The position numbers and the translations under genes were made by a program. Positions 1 through 5,850 of a DNA stretch of 5,990 bases are shown here, in pieces. The notes below the pieces were generated by a model. The model ran no database searches, was not told the DNA's origin, and saw only the letters and a program-made list of their open reading frames with translations. Every line of letters starts with the position of its first letter. Position 1 is the stretch's first letter. This stretch comes from Dialister sp. UBA734 (GTDB lineage Bacteria; Bacillota; Negativicutes; Veillonellales; Dialisteraceae): positions 5,594 through 11,583 of the forward strand of contig DBLC01000003.1 in the NCBI GenBank assembly GCA_002297935.1, in the 5' to 3' direction.

Positions 1-26
1 CCCCGACAGGGGAGCCAAGACGTTAG
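1..26. repeat. Short GC hairpin with conserved 3' flank, copy 1 (cut by window edge)
   Basis: A CCCC/GGGG stem (1-4 with 9-12, loop GACA) is followed by the flank GGGGAGCCAAGACGTTAG (9-26). The flank recurs with two mismatches over 20 nt at 101-120 (compared with 7-26), and more loosely at 5604-5622, each time after a C-run/G-run hairpin. The left arm may extend beyond the window edge. No coding role is visible; it looks like one module of an intergenic repeat family. Confidence 0.55.
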
Positions 27-65
27 CAAGAAGTGGATTGTCATACATTTGGTGTTTCATACCGC
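22..65 (+). repeat. 44-nt dispersed repeat, copy L
   Basis: This stretch matches 5691-5734 in the same orientation at 38 of 44 positions without gaps. The best part is the shared 3' core TACATTTGGTGTTTCAT. In both copies it is followed, about 80-100 bp further on, by a related lead-in sequence and an array of degenerate 9-mers, so it seems to be part of a larger modular repeat. No open frame is conserved between the copies. Confidence 0.8.
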
Positions 66-70
66 CTGTG

Positions 71-120
71 CTGCCCCCTCTGCCTTCGGCAGCTCGAGGG
101 CAGGGGAGCCGAGACGGTAG
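71..120. repeat. Nested GC-rich hairpin plus conserved GGGGAG-N3-AGACG-N-TAG flank, copy 2
   Basis: An inner stem CTGCC/GGCAG (80-84 with 88-92, loop TTC) sits inside outer arms CCCCT/AGGGG (75-79 with 102-106). The 3' flank at 101-120 matches 7-26 at 18 of 20 positions. It is the only strong hairpin downstream of mutS2. It has no following T-run on either strand, so I call it a repeat module rather than an intrinsic terminator. Confidence 0.6.
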
Positions 121-156
121 GAATGATTCCGCTAGCGTTAATTGGCACATTCGACG

Positions 157-192
157 AACCTGAGCGACTTGAGTAACCTGAGAAACTTAATT
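157..192 (+). repeat. Degenerate 9-mer tandem array, left copy
   Basis: Four 9-nt units read AACCTGAGC, GACTTGAGT, AACCTGAGA and AACTTAATT. A similar array lies at 5851-5894 in the same orientation. The 21-nt stretch covering its lead-in and first unit (144-164) matches 5838-5858 at 16 of 21 positions. The array abuts the 7-nt array at 196-230. Confidence 0.6.
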
Positions 193-195
193 CCC

Positions 196-230
196 ATTCC
201 CTAGGGCCTAGCTACTAATCCCTAGCTACT
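196..230 (-). repeat. 7-nt tandem array (5 units), left copy, inverted relative to the right array
   Basis: Read on the minus strand, the units are AGTAGCT, AGGGATT, AGTAGCT, AGGCCCT and AGGGAAT. They align unit for unit with 5172-5206 on the plus strand at 27 of 35 positions. On the plus strand this shows as a 12-nt direct repeat, CCTAGCTACTAA, at 207-218 and 221-232. It begins five bases past the mutS2 stop codon. Confidence 0.65.
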
Positions 231-234
231 AAAG

Positions 235-2589
235 CTAAAAGAATACTTCTGTCGCTCCAGCTCCCCCATTTCTCGGGTCGGCTTCGTGGAATTCTTTGAT
301 ATAGGTCAGGCCACGGAGGTATTCGTGAATGCCTTGCCGGAGTTTGCCGGTGCCTTTGCCGTGGATGATAGTGACGGGAGAGACGCCGGAGAGGAAGCAG
401 TCGTTTAGGAAGCGGTCCACTTCTGGGATGGCTTCGTCTACGGTTTTGCCGATCACGTTCACTGTGGTATGGACGGTGCGGACGCTGGAGGTGGCGTGGG
501 AGACGAAATGGGCCACGGGGGATTTCTTTTGTTTCGGTTTCTGTTGCTTGGTTTCAAAGCAGTGGTCCGGGGTGACGGTGACGTTCATGAGGCCGCAGGA
601 GACGGTGATTTTATTTCCTGCTACTTTGGTGATGATCCCATCGCTGTCCAGGGTATCGATGTAGACGTAAAGTCCTTTTTTCAGGGCTTCTTTGGAAACT
701 GGGTTTCTTCTATTTTCTTTGCCCGGCAGTTTCATCTTGTCGATTTTGCCGCGGACGCCGGCGATGTGGTTGTTCAGGTCGTCTTTGGCCAGGTCCGAGG
801 CTTTTTTCTTCAGGTCTTTGATAATCGCTTCGGACTGGTTTCTGAGATCCCGTTTGATGCTTTCGGCTTCGGCTCTGGTTTTTTCCAAGATGGCGTCTTT
901 TTTCTTGTAGAAGTTATCGGTTTCGGTTTTCAGTTCATTTCGCAGTTCTTCTGCTTTCTTCAGATTTTCCAAAACCGCTTCTTTTTCGTGGGCCACTTCG
1001 CGGCTCTGCTGGTTCAGTCGGGCCATGACTTCTTCCATGTTGTGCAGCGGGGAACCTTCTTTCAGCTGGGACGCCCGGGAGAGAACCAAGGCAGGCATGC
1101 CGAGACGTTTGCAGATAGAGAAAGCGTTACTATTTCCTGCCACCCCGATGATGAGGTGATAGGTCGGGGTCAGGGTGACTTCGTCAAATTCGACGAAGGC
1201 GTTTTCGATGCCCCGAGTTTCGTAGGCCAGTTTCTTCATTTCGCTGAAATGGGATGTGATGATGGCTGGGGTACCTTGCATTTGCAGGTATTCCGTGACG
1301 GATTGCGCCAAGGCAGCCCCTTCTACCGGGTCGGTGCCGGAGCCCAGTTCGTCCAGCAGTACCAGGTCGTCGGGTCCCACGGAGGACAGGAACGATACCA
1401 GCTGGGTGATGTAGCTGGAGAAGGTGGACAGGTTGTACTGGATGCTCTGTTCGTCACCGATGATGGCGTACATATTTCTATAGAGCGGCAAGGTGGACCC
1501 TTCGGACGCCGGGATGAAGAGGCCCGACTGGTTCATCAGGGCCAGCAGGCCGGCGGTTTTGATGGCAATGGTTTTGCCGCCGGCGTTGGAGCCGGTGATG
1601 ATGAGGATCTGGAAGTCTTTGCCCAGGGTTAAGGAAATAGGCACCACTTTCTTCGGGTCAATCAAGGGGTGCCGGGCGTTCCGTAAATCCAGAATGCCTT
1701 TGGGCGAATAGACCGCTTTCACCCCTTGCATGGAGAGGGCCAGTTTCGCTCTGGCGAAGATGAATTCCAATTCCGTAGCCAGTTTGCAGTTGTCTTTGGT
1801 GACTTGGCTGCTCTTTTTCACCTGTTCCGTGAGGCCTCGGAGGATTTCCTGTATTTCCTGCTTCTCTGCGGCGGAAAGTTCTGCCAGGTCATTGTTGAGA
1901 CGCACGGAAACCATAGGTTCCATGAAAAGGGTCTGCCCCGTGGAGGACCGGTCGTGAACAATGCCGTCGAATTTGTAACGGTATTCTTCTTTGACAGGCA
2001 CCACGTAGCGGCCATTTCTTTGGGTCACAATGGCGTCCTGGAAATAGCCGGACTGGTCTTTGTCGGTGATGATTTGCTGGAAGGTTTTGCGAATCCGGTT
2101 CTTGATCATTTCTTTTTCGGTACGGATGCGAGACAGTTTCGGAGACGCCCGGTCGCTGATTTCGCCGTGTTCGTCGAAGACTTGGCCGATGCGAGCGATG
2201 AGCTGTTCTTGGGAAATGATGAGACTGGACAATTCTTCCAGGGCAGGATAGACCAGATGCCGCTCCCCTTCAAAGTAGTGGTGCATCTTTTTGTAGGTTT
2301 CCAGGGACGCCGCCAGGTCCATGAATTCTTTGCCGGTCAGAATCATGTCTTTCCCGGCTTTCCGGAGGGTTTCCCGAATGTCATAGGTTTCGCCCAGGGG
2401 CGTGGTGATTTCTCGTTCCAGAAGGATGGTGGCTTCTTCTGTTTCTTCCAATTTCTTTTCTACAATTTCAGGAACACTGGAAGGCACCAGGGACAGGGCC
2501 AGTTCTTTGGATAAAGTGGACGGTGCCATGTCCGCCAATTTCAGGCGAATCTGGTCAAATTCCAGGGTTTCCAATACATTTTCTTTCAT
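235..2589 (-). CDS. mutS2: MutS2 family protein: ABC-type ATPase with KOW and Smr domains
   Basis: This is a complete 784-residue MutS2, close to the usual length of about 785. The N-terminal core and clamp region (about 1-300) has the family's usual opening with LETLEFDQI. The ATPase follows: Walker A GSNAGGKT (333-340), the LSTFSSY signature region (387-393), Walker B LVLLDELGSGTDP (409-421) and an H-loop TSHFSE (445-450). A charged coiled coil spans about 515-620, a KOW-like region about 632-677 and the Smr domain about 704-784, with HGKGTG at 743-748. Bacillus MutS2 (RqcU) binds collided ribosomes and splits them; older work links MutS2 to suppression of recombination. Two departures from consensus stand out: Ser for Pro in the P-loop, and VNVIG where the Smr domain normally has LDLRG. 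The ATG overlaps the stop of the U32 gene by one base and has AAAGGAG seven bases upstream. The stop is TAG. Confidence 0.97.
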   Translation of the reverse strand: MKENVLETLEFDQIRLKLADMAPSTLSKELALSLVPSSVPEIVEKKLEETEEATILLEREITTPLGETYDIRETLRKAGKDMILTGKEFMDLAASLETYKKMHHYFEGERHLVYPALEELSSLIISQEQLIARIGQVFDEHGEISDRASPKLSRIRTEKEMIKNRIRKTFQQIITDKDQSGYFQDAIVTQRNGRYVVPVKEEYRYKFDGIVHDRSSTGQTLFMEPMVSVRLNNDLAELSAAEKQEIQEILRGLTEQVKKSSQVTKDNCKLATELEFIFARAKLALSMQGVKAVYSPKGILDLRNARHPLIDPKKVVPISLTLGKDFQILIITGSNAGGKTIAIKTAGLLALMNQSGLFIPASEGSTLPLYRNMYAIIGDEQSIQYNLSTFSSYITQLVSFLSSVGPDDLVLLDELGSGTDPVEGAALAQSVTEYLQMQGTPAIITSHFSEMKKLAYETRGIENAFVEFDEVTLTPTYHLIIGVAGNSNAFSICKRLGMPALVLSRASQLKEGSPLHNMEEVMARLNQQSREVAHEKEAVLENLKKAEELRNELKTETDNFYKKKDAILEKTRAEAESIKRDLRNQSEAIIKDLKKKASDLAKDDLNNHIAGVRGKIDKMKLPGKENRRNPVSKEALKKGLYVYIDTLDSDGIITKVAGNKITVSCGLMNVTVTPDHCFETKQQKPKQKKSPVAHFVSHATSSVRTVHTTVNVIGKTVDEAIPEVDRFLNDCFLSGVSPVTIIHGKGTGKLRQGIHEYLRGLTYIKEFHEADPRNGGAGATEVFF

Positions 2590-5003
2590 TACAAAACTCC
2601 TTTAAAGAAGTGGCCCCGGGTCACGGTCTGGTTACCTTCTCCGGCAGGCTTGGGCGCCTGTTTTTCGCCACGTAGGATTTCACAATAGTCACGGCAGAGT
2701 CGTTCCACCGGTCCTTCCAGGCCCCGAAGGTCCAGACAGAACGCGGTGAGGCCGGTTTTCAAAAGGTCTTTCATATAGGGCCGCATGTCCAGCACATGGC
2801 AGTTCTGGATGTGCATGTGGCACCATTCGTCGGTCTTCACAGGAAATAACCGTCCTTCCCCATCTTTCAGCTGGTAACTGTGCTTCATGCAGGGGGCGGG
2901 ACAATGGTTCTTGTCAGCGCCGCCCAAGAGGCTATTGATGACGCAGTATTCAGAAATCATCATTTCCGTGCGGCCATACACGTAGGCTCCCAGCGGGATG
3001 GCCGCCTTTTTCACCATATCTCGTATCTGCGGGAGCGTCAGTTCTTGGGACACGTAGGCAGCGGAGAGGCCCAGCTTTTCGATGCAGGAAATAGAGGGGC
3101 CGTTGAAAAGATTCATAGACGGGCCTGCAATGACCGGCAGGTCTAGGCCTTTCAGCCATTCGGTGGCGCCGGCGTATTCGATGAGGACTCCATCGGGATG
3201 TAAGGTGAGTTGTTTTTGAAATAGGGTTCTCGCCTTTTCACTATTCTTTTCTCGTACCACCCGGGGCGTCGGAAATACAATCTCTGCCTGGTGGTCTCGG
3301 CAGAGGGACACCGCTTTTTCATAGTCGGTCAGCGGGATAGGCCGATGCTGGAACGATTCTCCCCCGAAAATAAAGGAACGAACCCCAGCTTGGAGTGCTT
3401 CTTCTAACTGGGCCAGCGAGTCGGTGCGGACCGTGATGTGCGGCTCATGAGAAAAGAGCTGTGCCTTGGCGACCGGCTTCATGGGTTCTCCCATGGGCCG
3501 GGGAATAGTGGCTTCGTGGTCTTTGGCCCGCAGGGTTTCTAATCGTTCGATGGCTTCCTGGCGCAGGTGATTCAACACGCTCTTGGGCACCATGCACCCT
3601 TCGTTGTGAATCATGGCCTTGTCCAGGGTGAACCAGGTATTTCCTAATCGAGAGAGCTGGGTTTCGATGTCCTTTTCTGCGGTCACCCGAGACAGGGCGG
3701 TTTCGGCGATGAAATCGGAGATCACTTCTACGTGGTGGCCCTGGTCATCTCGCACCGCTAAGGCCATGGGCTTTCCGGCGGTGACAGTCATCCAGCAGGA
3801 AAGCGGAATCTTCCCTACCAAGTCCTTCATGGCGAGGGATTTCTTGGCCGGCTGAACGTTCCAGTACACGTGCCCCTGGGCTAAGGGCCGTTCGTCACAC
3901 AGAACTTTGAATTGTTTATTTCTCATAGGAAATACTTGGTCTTTGCTGACATACTGGATGGTTTTCTTGGCGGTTTCATAGGAAATACCAGTCACGTCGG
4001 CGAGCTTTCTCAAGTGGTCAGCATGGAAGGTAAACTGCCCTTTGGAAATGGTCCCCACCTGCCCGGCATCGACGCCGTGATTACCGGGAGCGTATTCGGT
4101 TTTCATAGATGGACCGGCGGCGTCATCTAAATAATGGGTGCTGTAGCCCCGATTGAATTCTTCTTCCAAGTGGAGCTTCAACGGCTCGGTGTCAATGGTC
4201 ATTTTCTTCTCTGCCGCATCGATGGCTTGGCGGTACGCCGAGACGGTATTGAACACGTACTCCGGACTCTTCATACGGCCTTCCACTTTGAGGGACGCCA
4301 CACCGGCATGGAGAAGGTCTGCGATACGAGGGAACCCCATCATATCTTTCAGGCTCAAGATGTATTTCCCAGCGTCTTGTTTCATAGGACGGCCAGCGCT
4401 GTCCACCAATTCATAGGGCTTGCGGCAAGGCTGGGCACAGGAACCGCGGTTCCCGCTCCGTCCCCCACTGAAACTGCTCATGAGGCACTGACCGGAGTAG
4501 CACACACAAAGAGCGCCGTGAACGAACACTTCGATTTCTACGTCGGTGGCATTGGTGATGGCTTGGATTTCGTCCAAAGACAATTCACGGGACAGCACCA
4601 CCCGCTGGAATCCTCGACCGCCCAGGAATTTCACACCGTCTAAGTTCGACACGGTCATCTGGGTGCTGGCATGGAGCGGAATGTGAGGCGCGATTTTTCT
4701 TGCCATTTCTACAACGCCGAAGTCCTGCACCAATAGACCGTCGATGGGAATGGAGCCTAGGAAACGAAGGTACCCTTCCAGATCTTTCATTTCCATGTCG
4801 CCGATCAGGGTGTTTAGGGTCACGTACACACAGGCCCCTTTCACGTGGGCTGTGTGTACCGCTTCTGTCATTTCTTCATCGGAAAAATTTCCGGCAAATT
4901 TGCGGGCACTGAAGAGTTTTCCTCCCAGGTACACCGCGTCAGCTCCGGCATCCAGAGCCGCTATCAAATGGGCCGGGGAACCGGCCGGGGCGAGTAATTC
5001 CAT
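2589..5003 (-). CDS. U32 family protein with DUF3656 domain (RlhA-like, probable Fe-S RNA hydroxylase type)
   Basis: The protein has 804 residues and begins MELLAPAGSPAHLIAALDAG, the usual start of U32 proteins. Residues 158-176 (EVFVHGALCVCYSGQCLMS) match the U32 signature exactly. C166, C173, C189 and C193 are the likely Fe-S ligands, and SLKVEGRMKSPEYV (237-250) is another hallmark. A DUF3656/collagenase-type region covers about 392-490. The C-terminal part (about 520-775) resembles a second, diverged U32 barrel with its own cysteines (C687, C700, C705, C728, C735). Despite the peptidase name, studied relatives modify RNA: RlhA hydroxylates 23S rRNA C2501, and TrhP acts on tRNA U34. RlhA is shorter (about 650 residues), so the exact substrate here is unknown. 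The start is supported by AAGGAG seven bases upstream. It is the first gene of the operon and ends in TAATG shared with mutS2. No signal peptide is visible. Confidence 0.94.
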   Translation of the reverse strand: MELLAPAGSPAHLIAALDAGADAVYLGGKLFSARKFAGNFSDEEMTEAVHTAHVKGACVYVTLNTLIGDMEMKDLEGYLRFLGSIPIDGLLVQDFGVVEMARKIAPHIPLHASTQMTVSNLDGVKFLGGRGFQRVVLSRELSLDEIQAITNATDVEIEVFVHGALCVCYSGQCLMSSFSGGRSGNRGSCAQPCRKPYELVDSAGRPMKQDAGKYILSLKDMMGFPRIADLLHAGVASLKVEGRMKSPEYVFNTVSAYRQAIDAAEKKMTIDTEPLKLHLEEEFNRGYSTHYLDDAAGPSMKTEYAPGNHGVDAGQVGTISKGQFTFHADHLRKLADVTGISYETAKKTIQYVSKDQVFPMRNKQFKVLCDERPLAQGHVYWNVQPAKKSLAMKDLVGKIPLSCWMTVTAGKPMALAVRDDQGHHVEVISDFIAETALSRVTAEKDIETQLSRLGNTWFTLDKAMIHNEGCMVPKSVLNHLRQEAIERLETLRAKDHEATIPRPMGEPMKPVAKAQLFSHEPHITVRTDSLAQLEEALQAGVRSFIFGGESFQHRPIPLTDYEKAVSLCRDHQAEIVFPTPRVVREKNSEKARTLFQKQLTLHPDGVLIEYAGATEWLKGLDLPVIAGPSMNLFNGPSISCIEKLGLSAAYVSQELTLPQIRDMVKKAAIPLGAYVYGRTEMMISEYCVINSLLGGADKNHCPAPCMKHSYQLKDGEGRLFPVKTDEWCHMHIQNCHVLDMRPYMKDLLKTGLTAFCLDLRGLEGPVERLCRDYCEILRGEKQAPKPAGEGNQTVTRGHFFKGVL
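2597..2603 (-). promoter_or_regulatory. Ribosome binding site of mutS2, inside the end of the U32 gene
   Basis: The minus strand reads AAAGGAG seven bases before the mutS2 ATG. It lies within the last codons of the U32 gene. With the TAATG stop/start overlap this supports translational coupling, and it fixes the mutS2 start. Confidence 0.85.
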
Positions 5004-5010
5004 GGTTATT

Positions 5011-5018
5011 CTCCTTTT
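5011..5018 (-). promoter_or_regulatory. Ribosome binding site of the U32 gene
   Basis: The minus strand reads AAAAGGAG, then seven bases, then ATG at 5003-5001. The purine run starts directly after the foot of the leader hairpin (5020-5062), so ribosome access could be affected by that structure. Confidence 0.9.
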
Positions 5019-5019
5019 G

Positions 5020-5062
5020 GTGACTGGTAACTGGGATTGTATTTTCCCGAGTCACCAGTCAC
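5020..5062 (-). promoter_or_regulatory. Leader hairpin made of inverted 7-nt repeats, next to the ribosome binding site
   Basis: In the minus-strand transcript, 5062-5045 pairs with 5036-5020. This gives 17 base pairs, including one G-U (5053 with 5029), one bulged C (5049) and an 8-nt loop AAATACAA (5044-5037). The stem consists of 7-nt units: the 3' arm has GGTGACT and GGTAACT on the plus strand (5019-5032), and the 5' arm is the complement (5050-5070, three units). One spare unit on the 5' side would allow pairing to slip by seven bases. No known riboswitch or protein-leader class is recognised. It may be a repeat insertion or a translation control element. Confidence 0.65.
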
Positions 5063-5096
5063 AAGTCACCGATTTATATGATTAGAGTTAATCTTT

Positions 5097-5125
5097 ATTA
5101 TAAACGGAAAAGAGGAGATATTCAA
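5097..5125 (-). promoter_or_regulatory. Sigma-70/A-type promoter of the U32-mutS2 operon
   Basis: On the minus strand, TTGAAT (5125-5120) is followed by a 17-bp spacer and a perfect TATAAT (5102-5097). Transcription would start near 5090, giving a leader of about 87 nt. The -35 box falls inside the loop-proximal part of the terminator hairpin at 5108-5147. No operator was identified. The assignment rests on consensus match and position only. Confidence 0.75.
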
Positions 5126-5147
5126 CGATTTGAATATCTCCTCTTTT
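5108..5147. terminator. Bidirectional intrinsic terminator hairpin, 17-bp perfect stem
   Basis: 5108-5124 and 5131-5147 are perfect inverted repeats around a 6-nt loop. The arms begin with AAAAGAGGAG and end with CTCCTCTTTT, so both strands give a stem ending in a U-run. Nothing on the plus strand to its left needs a terminator except possible antisense transcripts. The likely client is therefore a minus-strand gene lying to the right of the window. If so, more than 840 bp of repeats now separate that gene from its terminator. Confidence 0.75.
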
Positions 5148-5150
5148 CTT

Positions 5151-5220
5151 GGTGACTGGTGACTCGTGACTGGTAGCTGGGGATGAGTGGCTAGGCACTG
5201 GGGATAAGCCACTAGCGATA
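5151..5220 (+). repeat. 7-nt tandem array, ten degenerate units
   Basis: Exactly 70 bases divide into ten 7-nt units. The array starts GGTGACT, GGTGACT, CGTGACT, GGTAGCT, GGGGATG, AGTGGCT and AGGCACT, and becomes more diverged toward the right end. Most units follow the pattern RGTRRCT or RGGGATN. The same unit type builds the leader hairpin at 5019-5070 and the left array at 196-230. The design resembles the short tandem 7-nt repeats (STRRs) known from cyanobacteria; relatedness is not claimed. Confidence 0.8.
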
Positions 5221-5294
5221 TTTGACTCATAAGGTAAAGGAACAGAGGAAATATGGATGATAATCGTAAACATCACTTTTCTCTTTTCCTATAG

Positions 5295-5491
5295 CGCCTA
5301 AAGATCCCCTTCCTTTGGAAGGGGACAGGACGTAAGCGTAGCGAAACGTCCCAGGGGATAGCTCGCTCTAGCGAAATGCCTCTTGTGTCGCTCTTCATTT
5401 AGGCGTTCTGCTCTAGCGGCTTGTCGGGAGCTCTTCTTCGTCGGCCTATCCCCGGCCCGCAAGCGGGCCTGCCCCTTCCTAAGGAAGGGGC
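5295..5491. repeat. Palindromic intergenic element of about 190 bp with nested inverted arms
   Basis: The left arm carries the hairpin CCCCTTCC-TTT-GGAAGGGG (5306-5324) followed by ACAGG. The right arm carries CCTG then GCCCCTTCCTAAGGAAGGGGC (5471-5491). The arms are inverted copies of each other as well as palindromes in themselves. Inside, CC(A/G)GGGATAG-type blocks at 5351-5362 and 5444-5455 are also inverted. Minor hairpins lie at 5328-5351 (GGACGT/ACGTCC), 5363-5374 (TCGC/GCGA) and 5454-5469 (GGCCCGC/GCGGGCC). The right-hand hairpin is followed by TCTTTTCTT and could terminate plus-strand transcripts. No transposase is present; it resembles a MITE or REP-like element. Confidence 0.7.
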
Positions 5492-5522
5492 TCTTTTCTT
5501 GTGTCGTACATTTGCCGCTAGG

Positions 5523-5582
5523 AGCGGGTAGCACTAAGTACGCTGGATATGTTCATAGCGAAGTATACCGCTAGTGCCTCCC
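5523..5582 (+). repeat. 60-nt dispersed repeat, copy A
   Basis: It matches 5899-5958 in the same orientation at 55 of 60 positions. The last 37 bases (5546-5582, against 5922-5958) are identical, including GTTCATAGCGAAGTATACCG. The ends AGCGGGTA and TACCGCT are nearly complementary with one bulged base, so the unit could fold on itself. Not coding. Confidence 0.85.
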
Positions 5583-5593
5583 CCTCTTGTGTT

Positions 5594-5622
5594 CTCCCCC
5601 GGCGGGGGAGATAAGACGCTAG
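5594..5622. repeat. GC hairpin with AAGACGCTAG flank, copy 3
   Basis: CTCCCCCG/CGGGGGAG (5594-5601 with 5603-5610) forms a near-perfect palindrome. The flank GGGGGAGATAAGACGCTAG (5604-5622) resembles those at 9-26 and 103-120, which makes it a third member of this hairpin family. Confidence 0.55.
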
Positions 5623-5690
5623 AGAAGCAATCGGAATGAGTCATATTTCTCTTTTCTCGCTAAAAAGATATATTTCTCGCTTTCGCTCGG

Positions 5691-5734
5691 GATAGCAAGA
5701 ATGAGATTGTCGTACATTTGGTGTTTCATTCCGC
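5691..5734 (+). repeat. 44-nt dispersed repeat, copy R
   Basis: It matches 22-65 at 38 of 44 positions in the same orientation. Its core TGTCGTACATTTG is also present at 5502-5514, just after the palindromic element, as a shorter third occurrence. Confidence 0.8.
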
Positions 5735-5741
5735 TACTGAT

Positions 5742-5825
5742 GCGAGATTTCTCCACTTTTGTCCAACATAGTACCGGACTACCCTGCTGCGTCAACCAGC
5801 ACAAATCCCGTCGGTCGAAATGACG
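5742..5825 (-). repeat. Intergenic module bounded by CGTCATTTCGACCGA and GTGGAGAAATCTCGC
   Basis: Read on the minus strand, the module starts CGTCATTTCGACCGA (5825-5811) and ends GTGGAGAAATCTCGC (5756-5742). About 54 bp of sequence without visible structure lies between. The outer motifs recall common bacterial intergenic repeats that give spurious reading frames of the RHFDRR...VEKSRIS type. A related motif at 5968-5982 matches 5811-5825 at 13 of 15 positions. Confidence 0.5.
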
Positions 5826-5850
5826 ATTATGGTCAGAGACACATTTGAGA

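Noticed and set aside
469..1632. Long open frame (387 codons) on the plus strand, antisense to mutS2
   Set aside because: It lies wholly inside a well-supported MutS2 gene. Its composition is dominated by Phe, Gly, Val, Gln and Asp, as expected from reading its codons in reverse, and no domain is recognisable.
4134..4643. Open frame (169 codons) on the plus strand, antisense to the U32 gene
   Set aside because: It overlaps the conserved U32 signature region on the opposite strand, has no recognisable family and lacks a convincing ribosome binding site.
5088..5276. 62-codon open frame on the minus strand upstream of the U32 gene
   Set aside because: It reads the 7-nt array (SPV/SHSSP-type repeats), then crosses the terminator and the promoter. 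No family and no good ribosome binding site.
5253..5294. Plus-strand 13-codon frame after GAGGAAAT (possible micro-peptide)
   Set aside because: A purine-rich site precedes the ATG, but there is no promoter with proper spacing and no comparison to support such a short frame.
5298..5534. 78-codon open frame on the minus strand
   Set aside because: It translates the palindromic element end to end (LRKG and LPKEG are the hairpin arms), so it is a by-product of the repeat.
5768..5795. TTGACG-N16-TACTAT promoter-like pair on the minus strand
   Set aside because: The -10 match is weak (4 of 6), it lies in a repeat module, and no gene follows before the terminator at 5108-5147. It could drive a non-coding transcript, but nothing else supports this.
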